Of a stretch of 64,000 bases of DNA, positions 55,385 through 64,000 are shown piece after piece. A program made the translations under genes and the position numbers. The stretch lies in NCBI GenBank assembly GCA_039720395.1, contig CM077826.1:39246087-39310086 (forward strand), read 5' to 3'. The stretch comes from Liquidambar formosana. Its lineage: Eukaryota; Streptophyta; Magnoliopsida; Saxifragales; Altingiaceae. Position 1 is the stretch's first letter. Every line of letters begins with the position of its first letter. A model generated the notes under the pieces. The model made no database searches. It was not told the DNA's origin and worked only from the letters and a program-made list of their open reading frames with translations.

Positions 55385-58300
55385 ATGGCTACTTATAAGC
55401 AACAATGTACTGAAGAATTTTATGGTAAAGAAGAAGAAGAAGAAGAACAAGAATACACTGAGATTGGGGAATCGGACACTGAATCATATGATTCGGATGA
55501 TTCGCAAGAAGACCCAACATTCGTCATTCTTCAGAAGGCTGAAGCTAAGTTTTCAAAGCTCTCAATCAAGAAGAAATCAAAGGCTCGGTAAGTATCTGAT
55601 TTAATCAAGTTCATGATGGTAATCAGATTTTTAATGTTGATTAATTGATTACAGAGGATATGTTTAAGAGTTGAATACTTTTTGCTTATTCAGGATTGCA
55701 AAAGATATGGATATGAGCTGCGGAGTAGACATAGATGAAGCGGAGATAGTTGTACCGGCGCTTGATGAGGAAGATGAGAAAAGTTTTGAGAAAGTTCAAA
55801 AGATGATAGAAGGTTAGTATTAAAAAAAAATTGTCTTTTTCTTTCATTTCTCTCATTTTCCCGACAACCAAACAGAGCCTATGTGCTAATGTATTGCGTT
55901 ACAGAAGAAAATGTTGTTGACATGGGAAACTTAGTCTTCTAAATAGATGGCTCCATCGCTGTTTACTCTTGAAATGCAGGAGAAATTTAGCCATTTTTCA
56001 TATAAATATCTCATATTATATATAAGCTATATACTAGTGTCGAGTGGAAAAAAGAACAAGAAAAAGAAAATCTTGGACCAAACCCACCATAGAAATACAC
56101 GACATAATGATCACCCATATGGGATTTAATCTTTCTTGCTTATATATATCTATATATATATAATCAATTTCGTGGTTTGCAGCTGGCCAGCTAGGAGAAA
56201 CTGAAAGTGGACCAATGCAAGGTTTATCTAAGGAAGAAAGGTTTGAGACTGACAGGAAATAAAGACACACTTACTCAGCGCATTAAGGATCATCAAGAGT
56301 AATTTCATTTTCCATTTTATCTGCTAAAAGAGTACACAGAAAAGTGTGGAATCTTTCATCAGTCATTATTATCTCCCTACATTTTTTTTTCTAATTTAAA
56401 TTTGTGTATTTAGGATATTAAATGGGGGTGGAGAGAAGAAATACCCAGTATCTAGCTTTGTATTGAACTGTAAAGGTAGGCAAATTACTCTCTTTTTCTT
56501 TCTTGAGAGTTGAAGTATTTACAAAATTTTAGTTTTCTGATTAGTTCAAATTAATTTACAGCTTAGGCAAATGGGTTATTAATTAATTCAAGAATAAATA
56601 GTGGGTTGTGCTCCATTCAAGATGTAGCACACTGGTTAATGATTCAGTGCATTGATCTTTTGATGGTCTCCATGGCACGGGTTAGAAGGAGCACTATCGC
56701 TCTCCTTCACTGAATTACAGAAATAACACCTTCACTGTCCTTTGTCATTAATTTCTGAATGGAGAGGGTATGGTATGCTGCTTTCAAAATCATACACTCT
56801 GCCTCACACAATTACAAAAATAATCACCTTTGCTTTTTTGTTTTGTGATTAGTTGTTAATTATTCTATCCTTATCAGCTCACACTCTGAGTTAGAAATGA
56901 TCACCCTTGCTTCCAATTTGTCATTACTGAGGAGGTTTTCCAGATATAGTGTTCTTTTCTTTCATGTTTAAATTCTGACTAATAAATGGTCTTATGCAGG
57001 TGATGCCTGCACAGGTGACATCGTAATGTTTGAACAAAACGTCTATGAAATGTAAGCATTTTTTTTTTTTTTTGGTTGGTTAATGCACTTTAAGGCCATG
57101 TTTGTTTGGTTGGAATGGAATGGATGGGAATGGAATCTGATTCCATGCTCAAAATAGTCGGGAATGGAATGAAATTGAAATAAACATTGCGAAATGAATA
57201 TCAGTTATAATTCACTACTACTATTTGATTCCATTCCCATTTAATTACCTCATCCAAACATGTTGTTTGGAATGAATTGGAATGGGATTCCATTCCATTC
57301 CAACCAAACAAACATGGCCTAAGGTCGGAGTAATTAAGAGTAGGCACCACAATCTTTACTTAGATGCAGAAAACATATGGGATACTTTGAGAGTTAGTCC
57401 CTAATTTAAAATTTGATTTGCATGGCTTTGTACATTGCACATGTCGTATATTCTCTTTGATTTGTGTTGTTTCAACCGATAGGAACCTTGGAAATTCTGT
57501 GGACTAATTTTCTTGACGGTTTTTTCAGGTTCAACATAGCATCCAGGAGTGCCAGTGGTCCACCGTGCGGAACGAGAATCATAGCAGGCCGTATTGTGAA
57601 AGAGAGTTATGGCGCTGCCAAGCAACAACATACCTTTACGGTGAGCTAAAAGTTTACTACTATATAATAGAAGATTAATGACAAAGTGCATAAGCATGCT
57701 GAACTCTCCTTCCCTCTCTTCCGTATTGTGATGGCTCTAACTTGATCAAAGGGGAACCCACATCAAAAGAAACGATCACTACAATACTATTCTTATTTCA
57801 TAGTAAAGAATGTTCCTAAATGATGCCACTTGACAGGGAATTCTGGTTTATTGTTTAGATAATGCTCTTTTGGTTCATTAACCGTCGAAATGAAATCAAT
57901 TTTGGATGAGGGATGGTAAAGCATTTCTTATTTCATATATAATTTATTGACAGTTTCTGTAGTTCCTATACTCGATGTGATTATATAATAATGCCTTTAT
58001 TTATTTTTATTTTTTTGGCTAATCTAAACAGATAGAAGTCCTCTGGAGCAAAGGGGAGAAACAACTGCCTCCACTTCATCCCCTTCTAATTAAAGGCCGA
58101 AATCTTTACCGGTTAAAAACTTTGAGACAGGTTTGTACCATAGTAAAAGGTCTCTGTTCTTAGCTCTCTTCCATGGATAATCCACTGTTACCTAGTCTTT
58201 TTTGTCAACTTCAGAGATGGGAAGATGAAGGGGAGAGGCAAAAAGCCCTGATGGAAAAGCATTCCAGAGGTTCCATTGCCAGGTCCAGGAGAGAAACTCG

Positions 58301-59065
58301 TATTGAGGAGAAGGAGATGCGCAAATCACTAAAAGGAACTAGGTAATTTGATATAAAATGCAGTTGATTTGAAACCAATAGTAAACCTGTTATAATTCTA
58401 CATCCTATGTCGTCTGTACTTACAGGGTACCAAGAAAGGAGGAGCTGAAAAGTAATCAGCCTCAGCTAAATCCTGTAAAGTCAGGTGATCCAAGAAAACC
58501 AGCAGTTCAATTTCATCAGAATCAAACGCAAAATAATCATCAGAATCAAACTTGTAAGGTTCAACATAGCAAACCAACAATCCCCACATTTCAGTCCCAT
58601 CCAAATTTGACTGAACGTTGGAGTTCTGGTACTCGCAACAAGAACATTAACGTCCCACAAAGCTCAATCGAGTTTTTGAGCTCGAGTAGAACTGAGAAAC
58701 CATGTATCAGCATTCAGGAAGTAAAGCGCCAGAGGGGTGACGAATTTTATGCAAATATCAAGCGACCCAACTCTCCCCCGAATCACCATCCATCTCTTTT
58801 TAATTCATGCCCAAATGCAAGTGGGTTATCAGATAGGACTCATCATAGGCAGCCCTTGACAAACAAGAACCATTATCCTGCAGTGATTCCAACGCAGAGA
58901 CCACCATTAAGAAGCTTGAGCCATCACCCATGGCAGAGACAAGGCTACACACAGCAACAGCCTTGCCGCCACTATGCTCAGGGAAGATGTTATTTTGGAG
59001 ACAACTGCAAGTTTTTGCACGAGTTAAGGGACGAACGTGGTCAAAGAAGGGAAAATAGGTGGTGA
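55385..59065 (+). pseudogene. SAP-domain CCCH zinc-finger protein gene with a 1-nt frameshift in exon 3
   Basis: Nine exons by GT-AG and phase: 55385-55587, 55694-55812, 56183-56298, 56414-56475, 57000-57051, 57529-57640, 58032-58130, 58215-58342, 58426-59065. Parts in order: an acidic Glu-rich N-terminus; a SAP-like helix pair (KLKVDQCKVYLRKKG, TLTQRIKDHQ) expected to bind nucleic acid; a conserved central block (CKGDACTGDIVMFEQNVYEM; RSASGPPCGTR); a basic helical stretch; and one C-terminal CCCH finger, C-x7-C-x5-C-x3-H, at CRHYAQGRCYFGDNCKFLH. It resembles plant proteins annotated as CCCH protein 62-like (memory). Exon 3 is 116 nt where phase needs 115: near 56,191-56,196, CTAGGAGAAACTG has one extra G, so the frame ends at TAA after about 25 shifted codons. 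Everything downstream is open. It is either a recent pseudogene or an assembly error. Confidence 0.82.
57094..57319. mobile_element. Tourist-like MITE, 226 bp, intron 5 of the CCCH gene
   Basis: TAA duplications (57091-57093 and 57320-57322) flank ends GGCCATGTTTGTTTGGTTGG and its exact reverse complement. The inverted repeats run for about 30 bp and continue as GGAATGGAAT-type repeats. There is no coding capacity. Near-perfect termini suggest a young copy. Confidence 0.9.
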
Positions 59066-61822
59066 TTATAATTGTTCATTTCTAAACGCTCCAAAAATGT
59101 TTTGAAGATTAGACTAGTTTTCTCATGCATCTTGCTGATTTTAAGACAGTTTTGCCCCCTTTCCCCTCACTTTTTTGGCAGATGAGTTGAAAATTGTGAA
59201 ACTCTTACACTTAAAATGTGTTTTGTGTGCCAAAATTAGATTGAGAAATCACCGTGGTCCATATTTGTAGAGATCTGCGTCATGTGACTAATGCATTTCT
59301 GCGAGTGAGTATTGTATGTACCAAGGCCACAAATTCATTTGCTGCAACTTTTGTGGTCCTTTTTTTGCCCTTTTTTATTATAGTTGCAAATTTTGTAGGT
59401 TTCTCTTAATCGTAATTATTTATGTGGAATGCATTGGTTTGAAACGTATAATTTTTGTTTGATTGCTAAGGGCAATATCTCCCATTAACTGACATATCTT
59501 GTTCACATCCAGTAGATTTATTTTCTACTAGGTTCAACTATTTTTATTTTTATATTATACTAGTTGGAGCTCGATCACGCAGGAGATCCCATTACGCCCC
59601 CACAACCGACTGCTGCTGCCGTTGGTGGTGGTGGGGGGGCTTCTCTTGTGGTTTTGTGGCTGTGCTGGTGGTGGTTGTTTTGTCTGGCTCGGTTCGAGGA
59701 GCCACAGCAAGGGACACACCCGACATTTTTCTAGTTCTTTTGCTTAAATGGGTCTGCTGGTTTGTAAGATTTTACCTTTGGAAGGATGGAAATGGAAGCT
59801 CCTCAAGGTTGATTCCTCTAGGTGATGCTGAATCCTGAAAAAATAAAAACAAGCGAAATTAATTACATGACAAACTGAATGAATTTCACCCGGCATTATG
59901 AGGGAGAGTCGACAAACAAAGGGCCTATTTGAATGTTACGTGGAAACTAAATTGTTTCATTCTGTTTTGCGCCTGATTTTGTAGACAAATCCACAATTTT
60001 GAATTGAGTTGCCCTCAACGCCGTGAAAAGCACAATGGGAAATCAATTTCCATGGAACAACCAAACCAACCATGAATGATTTCTACATATACTGCCTTAA
60101 TTCTCATTTTTCAGTCCTACATTTATTGAAGCCTATCAAATCAAAATCCAATTCTTACATAACTAGAATAATCAAATCCAAGAATCAGCCCGAAAAAATA
60201 AGTGAGAAACAATCATATGTGACCCCGGCAGCCCAGCTGCACATATATAATTCTACTTTAATTGGGATTTACCATGAAAAAACCATTCAAATAGAGATTT
60301 AAATGGAGAAGAAAAAAAAAAAAAAAACACACGAAGGAGATTGTATCACCTACAAGTGAAGCAACAATACATTTTGTTTCTTTGTTTTGTTTCGTTCATT
60401 TACGTTAGTTACTGTAAATATAGTATGGCCCTACTTGTGATTGCAGATTGTGTTTGATCCATGAAAATTATGAACTTGTGATTGTGCATTTTGACATAAA
60501 TAGGACCGAAAGAGGGAGGCTCATCCCTTTTATAATTGTTCTAGACTAGATATTAGCAGATTAGTAGATTAAATTAGATTCTACAATGAGACATTAGAGG
60601 TTTTCAACGGTGTTTGGATTTGATTAACTGAATGAGTTTTTTTTTAAAAAAAAAATCATATGAAGGTCATCTTGGTCAATGGACTTAGCATATCTCTCTC
60701 ACTAATTTGGGGAGAAAAAAAAAAAGAAGGGAAAGTTCCACGTCCGAGTCTCAAATCCTTGGTAGGTGGATTACAATGGAATCATATTGCATAAATATGA
60801 TTGGTCCACTTGGTAATCCCTAAAAAAAATTGGGAAAGTTTCATAAATATGATTGGTCCACTTGGGCTCAGCATTTGTCAATCTTCAATCCCTAGAATTT
60901 GTTCCTTCTCTCCATCTCTCCATCTCACCGTTTCCCTCTTTGCTTTCTAACATTTTTCTATAAATCTAGGGTTTCTAGTCTAAAACCCACCCCCACCTCC
61001 CTCTCACCCTCTCCCTTTTCTCTCGCTAGCTTTCACAATGTTCCGTTTCCTGTCCAAGGTCGTCTATTGTGCATCTTCTTTCAATTTGAGGAGATGCTAT
61101 TGCACTAAACTTGGTGGTATAGTTCCTTGTTCATGGGACAAGAACATATAAAAAAAAAAAATAGGCCGACTTGAAAATAGGCCTTCCCTGGGCCTTGTTT
61201 TTAAAGACTTTTGGAAAGGCCATCGCCTATGGGTAGTCCAATACTATTAAAACGAACCTTTCAAAATGGGTCGGTTTCCCAAATAAATTAGTTATTGGGT
61301 CGGCCCATGTGATGTCCACATAAGCGAATAGTGAGTCAGTGATCAACACAATTATCAAAGTAGAATTTATGTAATTTTACTATCTTATGTAGGCAAGCAT
61401 ATATGTAATTACGTACACACTATCAAAAGTTCAAAGATGCATGACTCAATACAACAATTTAATGCTACCATTTATCAGGCAGTACTCATCATCTATGATT
61501 TTCTAAGCTTTATTGGCATTCATTATGGCTTTATAGGTATGTTTTATTAGCTGTAGGAAACTTCTTTCTTGGTAGGTTAAAAGATAACATACTAAGCTAG
61601 TGCATAGCTGGGCAGTAGATAAAAGATATAAATGTAGATTACATTCATTACGAGAATCTTTTTGATATTTTAATTTTAGTTGTCAAAATCCGAGCTCAAT
61701 GACCTAGATTGTCCTAGCACATTGCTAGGTTTTTTAAGCCCAACACTGAATGTCTGAATCCAAATCCCTCTTATAAGAAGTGAGACACCATACTCAAGTC
61801 TCATCTTTTTGTTTTTGTTTTG

Positions 61823-61827
61823 TTTTT

Positions 61828-61858
<31 letters not shown>
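61823..61858. repeat. Poly-T/poly-G homopolymer pair
   Basis: About 15 T's run directly into about 21 G's. This is a likely length-error site in any assembly. Confidence 0.85.
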
Positions 61859-61859
<1 letters not shown>

Positions 61860-62368
61860 GTCTCATCTTGTGTAAGAGGTAGAAAATATAGGATCGTTAG
61901 CACCATTTTGGGAAAGCTCATGTAAATTAGTTCATGTGTGTTATTTGGAAACTGAGGTTTGCTATTTGGACCAATTTTTGGTATTGTTGACTTTCTTCGA
62001 TCCCTTTGTTCCTCCTATAACTTTCCTTCGAAATTTGAACCCCAATTTGGAACATTATTCAATACTCCAATACTGGCAGTCAAAACTGTCAAATGAAGAC
62101 AATCTTTGTTTGGTAGCATTGTAATTCCCACACCTCGGGTGATTTACACTATCAATTTGCATTTAAAGTGCTCTTCAAATAATTATACTATAGTTGCAAG
62201 CTTACCTATTTGCAATGTAGCTAGGCACTATCATGATTCCACAATGTAATAGATGTTCTAATTTTCCTACCTTATTCTTTTGGGGTCGGATTCCTAGTTA
62301 AGTACATGACCAATATGACATCATTCCATATAAAAAGTGATGAAGATGAGAGAGAAGCACTCCAGTAG

Positions 62369-62378
62369 TATATATATA
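62369..62378 (+). promoter_or_regulatory. TATA box of the HIPP gene
   Basis: The sequence TATATATATA, followed by CCTCATC, lies about 80 bp before the ATG. The context around a likely start fits a plant TATA promoter with a short 5'UTR. Confidence 0.6.
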
Positions 62379-62456
62379 CCTCATCTTACCACCCTACATC
62401 TCACTCTTAACATTTCTTGTGGCTACAACCTGACCTAGAAGGCTAGAAGAGAAGCA

Positions 62457-63471
62457 ATGGGGAAGGTATCAAACCATATTCACTCTGTTCACAAAAAAAA
62501 AAAAAAAAAAAAAATCTACTTAATTGAATCTGTTGTTTGATTGTCATAGTTTTTCTCATTTTAGTCAGAGAAGGTTGACAAGGAAGAGAACAATAAAAAG
62601 AAGCCGGATGTTGTAATCGTGTTGAAAGTTTACATCCATTGCGATGGATGTGCAGACCAGATTTTGAAATGCTTGAAAGGTTTTGATGGTAAATGGTTCT
62701 TTCACCCATCTCTCATTATGTTATGCATATTTTTGTTTTATGTCTTTGTTATATGTCGTGCTTCACATTAAACTCCCTAGCCTTCTACAATTTTATGACG
62801 GCCTGGCCATGGATTTTTTTTTTTTTTCCTTTTTTCCTTTCAAATTTGAATGACCATCAAATTTTTGTATTAGTTGTTTTCACATCAAATTTCACTGAAA
62901 TTGGAGATTTTTTTTTCTTGGCAGAGGGGTGAATAATACAATAACATTTTCGCCTTTGATATTTGTTTGTTTGTGTGTTTTTTTTTTTTTTTTTTTTTTT
63001 TTTTTTCAATCATTAGGTGTTGAGGATGTTGAGATCTATTCTAAGGATAACAAAGTGGTGGTGAAGGGGAACAAGGTTGATCCATTGAAGATTGTCGACA
63101 GAATCGAGAAGAAGTGCAATAAGCATGTTGAGCTTATCTCCCCAAAACCGAAAGCAAACGCAAAAGATGGCAAAGAGGCTAAACAAGAGGAGAAAGACGA
63201 TGAGGTCTATTACGGATAAAATCACGAAATTGCCTTTTACAGGAAAAAAAGAAATTGTAAGAGCTTCATCTATCTCTACATTGATCGTTTATTTCTTCTT
63301 ATGCAGCCTTTGGTGATAATTGTAGTACTTAAAGTCTACATGCATTGTGAAAGTTGTGCCCTGGAAATCAAGAAAAGCATTGAGAGGATGAAAGGTAAAT
63401 CTGCTCTAGCATCATTATTTTGCCAAAAATAAAGATATTGCTATCATTACAAATAGCAGTATAATTACCTT

Positions 63472-63513
<42 letters not shown>

Positions 63514-63870
63514 ATAAATTAAAAGGAGTATTTAATTTTGGAGAATTTGTGCACTCTAGGAGTTCAAAGGGCAGAACCAGACCTAAAGAGCTCGCAAGTG
63601 ACTGTGACAGGAACATTTGATCCACCAAAGCTTGTGGACTTCTTATACAAAAGAACAGGAAAGCATGCAAAGATTGTGAAGGAAGAGTTTAAAGACAAAG
63701 AGAAAGCAAGAGCTCGCAAAGATAAAAAGAAGGAATGTGATGGTAAAACAGAGGAAAAGGAAAAGGAAAAGGATTTTTTTTTCCATTATCCTCCTCAATA
63801 CTCCCTTGGACATGCATATCCACCTCAAATCTTCAGTGATGAAAACCCTAATTCATGCTCGATAATGTGA
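62457..63870 (+). CDS. HIPP: Heavy-metal-associated isoprenylated plant protein (HIPP), two HMA domains
   Basis: Five exons give 239 aa: 62457-62465, 62565-62688, 63017-63204, 63307-63394, 63560-63870. The first exon encodes only MGK. HMA domain 1 (about 17-85) reads VIVLKVYIHCDGCADQILK with the CxxC metal site CDGC. HMA domain 2 (about 110-175) reads VIIVVLKVYMHCESCALEIK with CESC. A Lys/Glu-rich linker separates the two domains, and a second follows domain 2. The C-terminus NPNSCSIM is a CaaX box for farnesylation, so membrane attachment is expected. HIPPs bind transition metals and are linked to metal homeostasis and stress. The ATG is the first in frame after the TATA box, and GT-AG sites and phases are consistent. 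If intron 3 were retained the protein would stop soon after, in VYYG. The exact HIPP number cannot be assigned by eye. Confidence 0.92.
63474..63511. repeat. (TA)n microsatellite, HIPP intron 4
   Basis: A TA run within intron 4 ends about 50 bp before exon 5. Confidence 0.85.
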
Positions 63871-64000
63871 AATTTGAGGGATTATTATGAAATTGTGATT
63901 TGCAATGTCATGGACTTCCTTTCATTTTCTACAAAAATGCATATAAAATAAAATGCTAATATTGTTATTGGCTTTATTGAAAATTGAAAGATGACAATTT
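63871..64000 (+). other. 3' flank / 3'UTR of the HIPP gene
   Basis: AT-rich sequence follows the stop. An AATAAAA-like motif (AAAATAAAATGC, about 63,945) could serve as poly-A signal. Confidence 0.4.

Larger units (their letters stand above)
59066..62456. other. Intergenic region upstream of the HIPP gene
   Basis: I recognise no gene. A GT-rich patch lies at 59,600-59,690. A MITE-like GGGCCTATTTGAATGTTACG near 59,921 has a possible partner CCAAACCAACC near 60,060. A T-run followed by a 21-bp G-run lies at 61,823-61,858. The remaining predicted frames are short and featureless. Confidence 0.45.

Noticed and set aside
1..64000. tRNA, rRNA or microRNA genes
   Set aside because: No cloverleaf with intact A and B boxes other than the SINE head, no rRNA core sequence, and no stem-loop separable from MITE hairpins by eye.

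Overview
The window is plant nuclear DNA, most likely from a eudicot. The genes are split by many short, AT-rich GT-AG introns. The intergenic space is filled with solo LTRs, a LINE, a SINE, hAT, Mutator-like, Stowaway and Tourist-type elements, and long microsatellites. I cannot name the species. All intact genes lie on the + strand.

Layout. 1-9 kb is repeat territory: a solo LTR (326-1630), then a Mutator-like TIR element (2147-5949) that carries a second solo LTR (2554-5223) inside it, then a 245-bp tandem duplication (7421-7903). 9-26 kb holds two tandem 11-exon genes for peroxisomal (S)-2-hydroxy-acid oxidases of the GLO/HAOX type (364 codons each, C-terminal SML). They sit on duplicated units of about 8.4 kb. 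The first copy has Gln where the family has its catalytic His; the second keeps His. At 27-28 kb a broken antisense fragment resembles the C-terminus of the plant EAF1 chromatin protein. At 28.5-30.1 kb a hAT deletion derivative ends about 170 bp upstream of a WD40 gene.

30.3-44.4 kb is the eight-exon WD40 gene (RID3/WDR18/Ipi3 type, 449 aa). Its fifth intron is swollen to 7.6 kb by a 6.3-kb L1-type LINE with a 13-bp target duplication. A Tourist-like MITE and a 5'-truncated LINE tail sit in its other introns or elsewhere in the same intron. Just downstream are a tRNA-derived SINE (44.65-44.82 kb) and a chimeric HAOX fragment (44.82-45.93 kb). The fragment joins an inverted piece of copy 1 to a direct piece of copy 2.

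47.0-49.8 kb is a third solo LTR. 50-55 kb is AT-rich intergenic DNA with a Stowaway-like MITE. 55.4-59.1 kb is a nine-exon SAP plus CCCH zinc-finger gene with a one-base insertion in exon 3 that breaks its frame. 59-62.4 kb is intergenic. 62.5-63.9 kb is a five-exon heavy-metal-associated isoprenylated protein gene (HIPP, two HMA domains, CaaX end CSIM).

The genes do not form a pathway. The main story is local duplication, divergence and transposon traffic. Tandem gene copies and paralogous elements supply empty sites that allow several insertions to be dated and bounded to the base. Exon boundaries were assigned by hand from GT-AG sites, reading phase and remembered family sequences; no alignment or database search was run.
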